A stretch of DNA of 50,192 nucleotides from Rhodopila globiformis (GTDB lineage: Bacteria > Pseudomonadota > Alphaproteobacteria > Acetobacterales > Acetobacteraceae): contig NZ_NHRY01000231.1 in NCBI RefSeq assembly GCF_002937115.1, forward strand, positions 1 to 50,192. The letters run 5' to 3'. Of the stretch, positions 17,848 through 25,439 are shown piece by piece. Position numbers and translations under genes: made by a program. Under the pieces are notes generated by a model. That model saw only the letters and a list, made by a program, of their open reading frames with translations, made no database searches and was not told where the DNA came from. The number at the start of each line of letters is the position of its first letter. The first letter of the stretch is position 1.

Positions 17848-18238
17848 GTTCGCGTCTCCTGTTTCCGATTTCAGTTCAATCGCGTGGTTCGATGCGGCAG
17901 TCGTGCGGACCACCGCCATCAACGACGGCGTGAACATGCGGATCAGGAGGTAACCGTTCTCTGCATGGAGCGATTAAACTGGAGTCATGCGCATTAAGAC
18001 TTGTTCAGGTTTGTGGCTTTTTCTTTGATGTGGCGCTTGCGCAACAGAATGGCCGTCGCCGGGTCCCATTGGCGCTGACTCACGCGGCCGGCCGTGGCGC
18101 ATCGCCCCGTCGTCATGGTGGGCGACGGCCCACCATCCACGCCTTCTGCTGATACCAGCACCGCAAGGCGTGGATGGCGGCCCTGCGGCCGCCATGACGA
18201 CGGGGCAGCGCGCCAGGCCGTGCCGCCGGTCGCCTGAG
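17848..18238. other. Intergenic region with family B repeat
   Basis: It holds the promoter side of degP and the 3' side of the SGNH esterase gene. A family B palindrome occupies 18104-18206. No gene is seen; the short minus-strand frames here are composed of repeat sequence. Confidence 0.5.
18104..18206. repeat. Family B intergenic palindrome, copy 1 (four-way junction)
   Basis: The outer 15-bp stem GCCCCGTCGTCATGG (18104-18118) pairs perfectly with 18192-18206. Inside are three further hairpins: TGGTGGGC...GCCCACCA, a central arm CATCCACGCCTT...AAGGCGTGGATG with a loop of about 20 bases, and GGCGGCC...GGCCGCC. It lies 33 bp downstream of the minus-strand SGNH esterase stop. Related copies are at 28923-29010 and 40301-40389. 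Confidence 0.85.
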
Positions 18239-19228
18239 TTAGCGCCGATGTCGCCGGGTCCGCAGGGCACCGAGTCCGGCAAGGCCGCACCCCAGCACGG
18301 CCAGCGTCCCCGGTTCCGGCAGGGCTGCCTCCGCCGCCGCCGCGACGATCGCCTGGCCCGCTGCGGTCGGGTGAACGCCGTCCCAGAACAGATACTGATT
18401 CGGCGTCGCGCAAACGGTGCCGCCGCCGGTATAGGGGCCGACATAGCAGGGGGCGGTGACGTTCGTGAAACCATAGGCGGACGGATCGGCGACGGCGGCA
18501 TCGATCAGGCTGAAGGTGTCAACCAGGCTGACCGAGATGCCGGTGCCGGCGACCAGACTCTGGATATCGCTGACCAGCGACGCGTTGTAGGCCGCGGCAA
18601 GCGCGGTCGCCAGGGCGGATGCCCCCGTCACGGCCGTCATGGCCGGCGTCTGGCCGAGGTCCGGCAGCAGCGGCACGACGAAGTCCTTCGCCCCCATGCC
18701 AGCGAGCGTGGCGATGGCCCCGGCCTCGGTTGCCGCGGCGCCCGCCGCCGCCGCCGCCGCGGCGTTGGATGCACCGCTGCCCAGGATGGCAAACAGGTCG
18801 TTGGCACCGCTCCAGACGGCATACAGCGCGGTCGATGACGCCGCCCCGCCGACGGCGGTGGAGAACGTGCCGATCTGCTGCGTCAGCGTCGGCACGCTGG
18901 TGGCGGGAAGCACCCCGGTGATCGCATAGCCGGTGGTGGAGCCGCCAAAGGCATAGTCGGTGCCGCCGGCCAGCGACGCCGTCACCGATCCCAGGCCCAG
19001 GTTCTGGGCAAGATCCTGCACCCAGGTGGGGCCGTTGGAATACTGCCCGTTGGCGTACGGCGCCACCGGCTGCTGCGCGCCAGTCCCGCTGGTCGCGATA
19101 TAGACGTTGCCGGCGTCGGACAGGCTGTCGCCGAACACGTACAGCGCCGAATAGGCTTGCGCCGTCATGGGCAGCGCCAGGAAAGCAAGCATTCCGGCGA
19201 CGGAAGCGGCCCCGCGTCTCATTCTCAT
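18239..19228 (-). CDS. PEP-CTERM SGNH/GDSL esterase
   Basis: A 329-residue secreted SGNH-fold lipase/esterase. The signal peptide (MRMRRG, then a hydrophobic stretch ending TAQAYS) is followed by block I GDSLSDAGN with nucleophile Ser35, block III GANDL (Asn143), and block V DGVHPT with Asp283/His286. The C-terminus (LPEPGTLAVLGCGLAGLGALRTRRHRR) is a PEP-CTERM sorting tag: the PEP motif, a hydrophobic helix and an Arg-rich tail, recognised by an exosortase encoded elsewhere. An Ala-rich stretch (about 154-172) sits in the middle. ATG 19228 has AGGAG seven bases upstream, which fixes the start against the longer frame. It probably acts on esters at the cell surface or in extracellular polymer. 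Confidence 0.9.
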   Translation of the reverse strand: MRMRRGAASVAGMLAFLALPMTAQAYSALYVFGDSLSDAGNVYIATSGTGAQQPVAPYANGQYSNGPTWVQDLAQNLGLGSVTASLAGGTDYAFGGSTTGYAITGVLPATSVPTLTQQIGTFSTAVGGAASSTALYAVWSGANDLFAILGSGASNAAAAAAAGAAATEAGAIATLAGMGAKDFVVPLLPDLGQTPAMTAVTGASALATALAAAYNASLVSDIQSLVAGTGISVSLVDTFSLIDAAVADPSAYGFTNVTAPCYVGPYTGGGTVCATPNQYLFWDGVHPTAAGQAIVAAAAEAALPEPGTLAVLGCGLAGLGALRTRRHRR

Positions 19229-19645
19229 GATCAAGCTCCTGCACGGGGAAGCGCCCCGACAGTGTAACGATAGGGCATCATTTAAAAATCCGCAACATCC
19301 TCGCGGCACTGGACGCGCATGATGCAAAATAGTTAGCCAGCCGGCGCGCCGGCACCGCCATGGCGGAAAATGGGAGAGTGGTCCGTTGCCTATCCGTCAT
19401 GGCCGGGCGTGTGCCGGCCATCTGCGCACAGGCGGCGGGGGTGGATGGCCGGGACACGCCAGGCCATGACGATAGAGAGACGACCGGCGCCGGCGAGGCC
19501 GTATTTTCATGGCAGAGAAAGGGGGCCGCTTCCTTCCTGGACAGCAGCCTCATCAGCCGTGACCCGATCGGCCCGGACATCGCGGCGAGCGATGCGTCAG
19601 GACAGGCGGATGCGCGTTGCCGGTGGCCTGGTGGATGCCACGGGA
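19229..19645. other. Intergenic region with family A repeat
   Basis: 417 bp between the esterase start and the dehydrogenase stop, both on the minus strand. It is AT-rich near 19270-19340 (possible esterase promoter) and then carries the family A long element (19395-19485). No gene is seen. Confidence 0.45.
19395..19485. repeat. Family A intergenic palindrome, copy 2 (long double-hairpin form)
   Basis: It begins CGTCATGGCCGGGCGTGT, ends ACACGCCAGGCCATGACG and has the tail ATAGAGAGACGACC. Each arm is itself near-palindromic, and the two arms are inverted copies separated by about 25 bp. It lies downstream of the dehydrogenase gene. Confidence 0.8.
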
Positions 19646-20626
19646 CTACCGCAGCACCTCCTTGTTGATGACGTTGTCCCGGTTCGGCACGCCGTCCAGC
19701 ACCGACAGGATGTTGCGCGCCGTCGCCACCGCCATCGCCGCCAGCGCCTCCACCGTCACGCCGGCCATGTGCGGCGCGGCGATCACGCTGTCCAGCTTCA
19801 GCAGGTCGTTGCTCACCGGCGTCGGCTCCGTCTCGAACACGTCGAGCCCGGCGCCGCCCAGATGGCCCGAGGCCAGCGCCGCGTGCAGCGCCGGCTCGTC
19901 GATGATCCCGCCGCGGGCGGTGTTGACGATGTAGGCGCCCTTCTTCATGCGACCCAGCCTGGCCGCGTTGAACAGGCCGACCGTTTCGGGACCCTTCGGG
20001 CAGTGAATCGACACGAAGTCGGCGCGCGGCAGCGCGGCGTCCAGGTCGCCGGCGGGCTCGCAGCCGGCGGCGGCGATGGTCGCGGGATCGACATAGGGGT
20101 CGTGCACCAGCACCGTCATGTCGAAGCCCAGGCAGCGCCGGGCCGAACGCGTGCCGATGCGGCCGAAGCCGACGATCAGCACGGTCTTGCCCGCCAGTTC
20201 CATCGGTAGCCCGCCGTGCCGATCGTGCCACTGGCCCTGCCGCACCAGGCGATCCATCAGGGCGTTCTTCTTCGCCAGCGCGATCATCAGGTTGAACGCC
20301 TGCTCCGCCACCGAGGTGGAGTTGGCGGTGCCGGCGACCATCAGCGGCACGCCGCGGGCGGTCAGCGCCGGGACCTCGACCGTGTCGTAGCCGACGCCGA
20401 TGCGGGCGACCACCTGCATCACCGGCGAGGCCGCCATCTCGGCCTGGCGGTACGGCGTCAGCGACAGGGCGATGCCGGCGCAGTCGGCCAGCAGCGGCAG
20501 GAACTCGGCTTGGCTGATGCCGGCGGGATAGATCAAAGTCTCGATGTCGCCGCGGGCGCGGATGAGGTTGACGCCCTCCTGGCCCATTGTATGAGGCAGC
20601 ATGACCTTGCGCTTGTTGGTTGCCAT
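19646..20626 (-). CDS. D-2-hydroxyacid dehydrogenase (phosphoglycerate dehydrogenase-like)
   Basis: A 326-residue NAD-dependent D-isomer-specific 2-hydroxyacid dehydrogenase. The cofactor motif is GFGRIG (153-158) after LAGKTVLIV. The catalytic triad is Arg238 (NTARGG), Glu267 (DVFETEP) and His286 (APHMAG). The length of about 326 without an ACT domain argues against a regulated SerA; glycerate, hydroxypyruvate or other 2-hydroxyacids are more likely. The ATG at 20626 is preceded by AGGGA about 12 bases upstream. It is monocistronic, with palindromic repeats on both sides. Confidence 0.92.
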   Translation of the reverse strand: MATNKRKVMLPHTMGQEGVNLIRARGDIETLIYPAGISQAEFLPLLADCAGIALSLTPYRQAEMAASPVMQVVARIGVGYDTVEVPALTARGVPLMVAGTANSTSVAEQAFNLMIALAKKNALMDRLVRQGQWHDRHGGLPMELAGKTVLIVGFGRIGTRSARRCLGFDMTVLVHDPYVDPATIAAAGCEPAGDLDAALPRADFVSIHCPKGPETVGLFNAARLGRMKKGAYIVNTARGGIIDEPALHAALASGHLGGAGLDVFETEPTPVSNDLLKLDSVIAAPHMAGVTVEALAAMAVATARNILSVLDGVPNRDNVINKEVLR

Positions 20627-20959
20627 TCGTGACGTTTCCCTGTGTTGCGCGGTTCAGCGGTGCCGGCAGGCGTTCCGGCCGGCTGTCGCGGCCACGATTG
20701 AGGGTCCGACCGGGAGCGTCAAGTGACGCCGGGCGCCCGGGTTTCCGGCAAGTGCGCGCGGACGGGACCACCCGTCGTGGCCGGCGCAGGCCGCTCAGGC
20801 ATGATTGATGCGCTTCCTGTCGACAGGAGTTCCGTCACCCTGGCCGGAAGCGGCGGCGTTGTCATCACGTGGCCCGCCCGGTCTGTCGGTCGCCCCGGTC
20901 CGGGTACGGCACGACGATCGCCCCCGGCGCACCGCAACCGCAGGTCGCAACAAATTCTT

Positions 20960-21124
20960 CTCTGCGGCCTCTGCGCCCCGCTCTGCGATCTCTGCGTTGA
21001 AAAATGCGGTGATGCAACAAAGAGCGGCGTTACCAGTGGGTTGGCCAATACGAAGCATCGGTGGCGCCCCGGCCACCGCGATTCAACGCAGAGATCGCAG
21101 AGCGGGGCGCAGAGCACGCAGAGC
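20960..21124. repeat. CTCTGCG-type inverted repeat pair
   Basis: The arm 20960-21000, built of CTCTGCG units and ending CTCTGCGTTGA, is repeated in inverted orientation at 21083-21124. The inner 32 bp match perfectly and the outer end has two mismatches. The 82-bp spacer has no coding features. Similar GCAGAG-rich repeats are known between genes of diverse bacteria. Confidence 0.85.
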
Positions 21125-21397
21125 AGCGATTCGGGCGATCTGCGGTCGCGATGGCTTTGTCCCGCTCGCCCTGGCTGGCGCAACAGGGACAGAACGGCCG
21201 GGAGTCGGTTCCTGTTGTGCAACGGCACGACAGCCGTTGCTGTCCCGTCAAGCCGGGTAGCCGGGACAAGCCCGGGCACAAGCTCCGGTCCGGCATCCAT
21301 GCCTGGCGGTGCTGAAGCAGGCAAGGGCGTGGATAGCCAGGCCAACCCCCATGCGGATCAGGATAGGGCGTCCGGCGGAGCAAGGTCTTCTCCCTAT

Positions 21398-21649
21398 CGT
21401 CATGGCCGGGCGTGTCCCTATCAAATTCACACATCGTGCGAACGATCGTCCGGTGGTCTTCAAAGTCGGGTTTTTTCGGCTCATTACGATACATTCGGAG
21501 TACCAGATCGGGCAGCAGCGCGTCCAACAGTCCGTTATCGACACCACTACGGAATCGTTTCCACGATCTGTGAACCTGATAGGGCGTGTCCCGGCCATCC
21601 GCGCTTCGACGATTGGGGGCGGATGGCCGGGACACGCCCGGCCATGACG
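21398..21649. repeat. Family A intergenic palindrome, copy 3 (interrupted)
   Basis: The outer parts CGTCATGGCCGGGCGTGTCC (from 21398) and GGACACGCCCGGCCATGACG (ending 21649) match the long family A form. Removing 21416-21584 plus one direct-repeat copy restores an uninterrupted GGGCGTGTCCCGG exactly as in the copy at 33625. Confidence 0.85.
21416..21584. mobile_element. MITE-like insertion with terminal inverted repeats
   Basis: A 169-bp element starts CCCTATCA and ends TGATAGGG. The arms 21416-21456 and 21544-21584 are imperfect inverted repeats: 26 of the first 31 positions match, 30 of 41 overall. It is flanked by direct repeats: GGGCGTGTCCC occurs at 21408-21418 and 21582-21592, so the target duplication is 5-9 bp depending on where the ends are placed. 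No transposase is encoded. The parent element cannot be identified from this window. Confidence 0.75.
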
Positions 21650-21812
21650 GCGAGGCAACGGGCCGGGCGCCAAATCCTTCTCCACCCGTCGTCCTATCCT
21701 GATACGCATGAGGCCAACCCCGGCCGCGACGCAACGGCAACGGCCGCGCCACGAACCGTTGCGGCCGCCGCACCGCCCGCTTTCGCTCAATGATGCATCG
21801 GAGAATCCCGCC

Positions 21813-22814
21813 ATGACCATCCCGCAGACCATGACCCACGTGCAGGCCAACGGCACCGGAGGGCCGGAGGTGCTCGGCCTTGCCACCGGCCCGGTCCCCG
21901 TGCCGAAGCCGGACGAGGTGCTAATCCGCGTGCAGGCGGCCGGGGTGAACCGGCCTGATGTCATACAGCGCCAGGGACATTATCCGCCGCCGCCCGGCGC
22001 CAGCCCGATCCTGGGCCTCGAGGTCGCCGGCGAGGTCGTGGCCTGCGGCGACCAGGTCACCACCCTGGCCATCGGCGACCGCGTCTGCGCCCTGGCCAAC
22101 GGCGGCGGGTACGCCGAATACTGCGCCGTTCCGGCCCCGCAATGCCTGCCCTGGCCGGCCGGCTACGACGTCATCCGCGCCGCCGCGCTGCCGGAAACCG
22201 CGTTCACCGTGTGGGCCAACCTGTTCCAGCACGGCCGGCTGGCAAAGGGCGAAACCGCGCTGGTGCACGGCGGCACCAGCGGCATCGGCGTCACCGCCAT
22301 CCAGCTCGCCCACGAGTTCGGCGCCCGCATCTACGCCACCGCAGGATCGGACGAGAAATGCGCCGCCTGCCTCCGGCTGGGCGCCGACGCGGCGATCAAC
22401 TACCGCACCCGGGACTTTGCCGCCGAGGTGAAGACCCTCACCGAAGGCCGCGGCGTCAACGTCATCCTGGACATGGTCGGCGCCCCCTACATGAGCCGCA
22501 ACGTCCGCAGCCTGGCGCTGGACGGGCGGTTGGTCATGATCGCGTTCCTGCAAGGATCGAAAGTGCAGGACTTCGACTTCACGCCGGTGATGGTGCGGCG
22601 GCTGACGATCACCGGCTCCACCATGCGGCCGCGCACGACGGCGCAGAAAGGCGCCATCGCGGCGGACCTGCGGGCGAAGGTCTGGCCGGCGCTGGATGCT
22701 GGGCGGTGCCCGCCGGTGATCCACGCGACCTTCCCGCTCGCCGAGGCCGCCGAGGCGCACCGGCTGATGGAATCCAGCCAGCATATCGGCAAGATCGTGC
22801 TGCGCGTCGAATAG
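21813..22814 (+). CDS. NAD(P)H-quinone oxidoreductase, zinc-free MDR family (PIG3-like)
   Basis: A 333-residue medium-chain dehydrogenase/reductase of the quinone oxidoreductase/TP53I3 type. Features are the GVNRPDVIQRQGHYPPPPGASPILGLEVAG N-terminal block, absence of the catalytic zinc-ligand pattern, and the NADPH site HGGTSGIGVTAIQLA (about 147-161). It likely reduces quinones or other electrophilic carbonyl compounds. ATG 21813 has GGAGA eight bases upstream; the open frame to 21708 is repeat-derived. It is monocistronic and convergent with the small lipoprotein gene. Confidence 0.92.
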   Translation: MTIPQTMTHVQANGTGGPEVLGLATGPVPVPKPDEVLIRVQAAGVNRPDVIQRQGHYPPPPGASPILGLEVAGEVVACGDQVTTLAIGDRVCALANGGGYAEYCAVPAPQCLPWPAGYDVIRAAALPETAFTVWANLFQHGRLAKGETALVHGGTSGIGVTAIQLAHEFGARIYATAGSDEKCAACLRLGADAAINYRTRDFAAEVKTLTEGRGVNVILDMVGAPYMSRNVRSLALDGRLVMIAFLQGSKVQDFDFTPVMVRRLTITGSTMRPRTTAQKGAIAADLRAKVWPALDAGRCPPVIHATFPLAEAAEAHRLMESSQHIGKIVLRVE

Positions 22815-22885
22815 AGCCGGGCCGGGCTGGTTGGCGATGTGGCGCCGGGTTCCCGGCACACCGGCGCGAAGCCGGCGCGTTCGCT

Positions 22886-23362
22886 TCAGGTGTGCGCCGG
22901 ACCTGCCGTGGGCGGCGGCGCGGCCACCGTCAGCCAGCGGTTCCCGACCTGCAGCCTGACGCGGTAGTCGGTCCAGCGCTGCGCATAGTCCGCCGGTGCC
23001 GGGATCGAGACGGACATGACATACTGGTTGCTCTCCTCGGCGACACAACTCGGCGGCGGCCCGCTTGGCGGGAGCGCGGCCGTCGCAAAAGGCGTGCCAA
23101 ACCCGCAGCCGCTGGCAATATTGTAGAAGACATGCGGCACACTGACCAAGGCCACGCGCCCGGCCTGAACCGGCGCACCGTCGGCCCGGACCAGGTCCGC
23201 CTGTGTTGTCCGCTCCGGTTGGCTGACCATGACCTGCACCACCCGGGCGCGTGGGTTGAACCGGGCCTGTACGGTGTTGGCGGGGGGCAGATTATTGAGG
23301 GCGCAACCGCCCGGGGCCAGTGCCATCAGTGCCGGCACGATCCAGAGAATGTGTCTCTTCAT
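22886..23362 (-). CDS. Hypothetical small secreted protein or lipoprotein
   Basis: A 158-residue protein of no recognised family. ATG 23362 (MKRHILWIVPALMALAPGGC) has AGGAA upstream and gives a clean signal sequence ending at Cys20; PGGC is a poor lipobox, so lipidation is uncertain. The open frame extends to 23719, but the extra 119 residues are Arg/Pro-rich and unlike a protein. The mature part has two further cysteines (GCGFG, PSCVAEE) and ends in a Pro-rich tail. The function is unknown. Confidence 0.7.
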   Translation of the reverse strand: MKRHILWIVPALMALAPGGCALNNLPPANTVQARFNPRARVVQVMVSQPERTTQADLVRADGAPVQAGRVALVSVPHVFYNIASGCGFGTPFATAALPPSGPPPSCVAEESNQYVMSVSIPAPADYAQRWTDYRVRLQVGNRWLTVAAPPPTAGPAHT

Positions 23363-24193
23363 CGGCGTATGTTCCTGCACCCAGAACGCCTCCGACATCG
23401 CCGGGGTCTTGGCCCGCCGGTTCATTGTTGCGTGTGGCGTCACGGCCACCGCGGGAGGCAGCAGGCTGGTGCGCCGGGGCCGGAGTAGAGGTTCCGGCAG
23501 GCTCTTCCCGACAGATCGGAGCCAAAACAAAAAGCGGCGTCCAGACCGGAGCCAGTTTGACCGAACTCCTCTTGCGGAAGCGGCCGATGGTTTGAACGCC
23601 GGCGGCAAGGACAGGCTATGTCTGCGTTTCTGCTGATTGAGGGTCATTGGCGGCGGGCGTGCGGGTGGATCGTCCTGACATGTAACCACAGAGGAAAGCC
23701 GAGGGTCGCGGAGGGCCACAGGGAAGACGTTTGGGCGCTACGCGCGAGCGCATGACAACCGGCACCGCCGCACCATGAATCGCCCGGCATCGCCACACGG
23801 GTGGACCGGCGACGCTACCCGCCACGACGGCAACACCCGCACCAGGCTGCGCGACATCCCCCTGACGCTCCGCGGCCCTCCAAGGCCCTCCGTTATTCTC
23901 CGTGCGAACAGAAATACGCCATCAACCGCGCTGTCCCCACCAGAGACGCACCATCCCCGACCACGGCCAAGCCGGACCAGGAAGCTCACGCCTCAATCCT
24001 TCACGCATGCCTCCCAGCACCAGTTTCCACCCAGACAGCAACCGCTCCGGAACTCAAAGCCCAATTCAATCAAACAGATGGGGCGGCGGCCCCAACGGCT
24101 CTGAAAGCCGGCCCTGGTCTAATCCATGGCGGCCACTAAGTTTACGCCGCGCCGAGAGAGCGTGCATCCGCTTGATGTTCAGGAGTCGTGAGA
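23363..24193. other. Intergenic region with degenerate inverted repeats
   Basis: 831 bp between divergent genes with no convincing coding region. A CACAGAGG/CGGAGGGCC-type sequence at about 23680-23730 has a loosely inverted counterpart (CTCCGCGGCCCTCC) at about 23868-23910, reminiscent of the dispersed CACAGAGG intergenic repeats of many bacteria. The right end holds the yghU promoter and ribosome-binding site. Confidence 0.45.
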
Positions 24194-25069
24194 ATGACCA
24201 ATTCGTCTGATTACACGCCGCCGAGGGTCTGGCAGTGGGACAAGGAGAACGGCGGCCGGTTCGCGAACATCAACCGCCCGATCGCCGGCCCAACCCACGA
24301 AAAGGACCTGCCGATCGGCCGGCATCCGCTGCAGCTCTACTCGCAGGGGACGCCGAACGGCCAGAAGGTCACCATCATGCTGGAGGAACTGCTGGCGCTC
24401 GGCCATGCCGGCGCGGAGTATGATGCCTGGCTGATCCGCATCGGCGACGGCGACCAGTTCGGCAGCGGCTTCGTCGCGGCCAACCCGAATTCCAAGATCC
24501 CGGCGCTGGTGGACCACAGCGAGCCGAAGCCGGTGCGGGTGTTCGAGTCGGGCGCGATCCTGATGTACCTGGCCGAGAAGTTCGGCGCGTTCCTGCCGAC
24601 CGGGCGGGCCGCGCGGGCCGAGTGCCTGTCGTGGCTGTTCTGGCAGATGGGCAGCGCGCCATACCTCGGCGGCGGCTTCGGCCACTTCTATGCCTATGCG
24701 CCGACGAAGATCGAATACGCCATCGATCGTTTCGCGATGGAGGTGAAGCGGCAGCTCGACGTGCTCGATCGCCGCCTCGCGGAGAGCGACTATGTCGCAG
24801 GCAGCGACTACACCATTGCCGACATGGCCGTCTGGCCCTGGTACGGCGGCCTGGCAAAGGGCCTGCTGTATGAGGCGGCCGAGTTCCTCTCGGTGCAGGA
24901 CTATGGCAACGTGCAGCGCTGGGCGAGCGCCATCGGCGAACGGCCGGCCGTGCGGCGCGGGCGGATGGTCAACCGCACCAGCGGCGACCCGTCCAGGCAG
25001 TTGCATGAGCGTCATGACGCCAGTGACTTCGAAACCAAAACACAGGACAAGCTGGCCGCGTCATCGTAG
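24194..25069 (+). CDS. yghU: YghU-type glutathione transferase/disulfide reductase
   Basis: A 291-residue nu-class glutathione transferase very close to E. coli YghU, which binds two glutathiones and reduces disulfides and organic hydroperoxides. Recognised blocks: FANINRPIAGPTHEK, HPLQLYSQGTPNGQKVTIMLEEL (start of the thioredoxin fold), YDAWLIRIGDGDQFGSGF, NPNSKIPAL, the C-terminal-domain block GHFYAYAPTKIEYAIDRF, and the terminal LHERHDASDFET. ATG 24194 is eight bases after AGGAG; the in-frame GTG at 24188 is too close. It is monocistronic, cytosolic, and probably linked to oxidative or electrophile stress. Confidence 0.95.
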   Translation: MTNSSDYTPPRVWQWDKENGGRFANINRPIAGPTHEKDLPIGRHPLQLYSQGTPNGQKVTIMLEELLALGHAGAEYDAWLIRIGDGDQFGSGFVAANPNSKIPALVDHSEPKPVRVFESGAILMYLAEKFGAFLPTGRAARAECLSWLFWQMGSAPYLGGGFGHFYAYAPTKIEYAIDRFAMEVKRQLDVLDRRLAESDYVAGSDYTIADMAVWPWYGGLAKGLLYEAAEFLSVQDYGNVQRWASAIGERPAVRRGRMVNRTSGDPSRQLHERHDASDFETKTQDKLAASS

Positions 25070-25439
25070 GGAACACCCGGTTTCCTGCGCGGCGAGGATG
25101 GCTTCCCCAGCGATGCCGCCTTGCCGCGCAGGCACCGCAGGCCGCAACGGACTGCGGCGGGAAGCCGGAAATTCCACCCGGCGTCCTGCAGCGCGGACGC
25201 GGACGGCGGTGATGTGTCGCGCGCGCCGGTAGCCGGTTACCAATCAGGGCATTTTTACCGCGGGCCAGGGCATCCGGTCGTCCGGCCCGAGGCAATGCAA
25301 TCAATTGAAATCTCACAATTTGCAGGAATGCACTGGCGGCTTTCGCCACGGGCGTCCGCGCTTGCGGGCCATTTCAGGATCAGGCTAAGTGAAGCATCCG
25401 TCAAAAAGAGTTTGATAATTTAATAAGTGGGAAACGACC
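25070..25439. promoter_or_regulatory. Intergenic region upstream of the coiled-coil gene
   Basis: 370 bp without a gene. The last 40 bases become AT-rich (TTTGATAATTTAATAAG near 25410-25426), consistent with a promoter or leader for the long downstream gene; exact elements are not assigned. Confidence 0.35.

Larger units (their letters stand above)
20627..21812. other. 1.2-kb non-coding region rich in inverted repeats
   Basis: This is the longest gene-free stretch of the window, between divergent genes. It contains a 40-bp inverted repeat pair (20960-21124), a small hairpin GCAACGGC/GCCGTTGC near 21219-21240, and the composite family A element (21398-21649) split by a MITE-like insertion (21416-21584). 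Open frames here are repetitive and not protein-like. The quinone oxidoreductase promoter should lie at the right end. Confidence 0.6.

Noticed and set aside
17994..18501. Minus-strand frames overlapping the family B repeat as a small gene
   Set aside because: The translations consist of repeat sequence and run into the esterase gene in another frame; no ribosome-binding site or domain.
21416..21584. Minus-strand frame through the MITE-like element as a transposase fragment
   Set aside because: About 55 codons with no recognisable catalytic or helix-turn-helix motif; the frame also runs through flanking palindromes, so it is most likely fortuitous.
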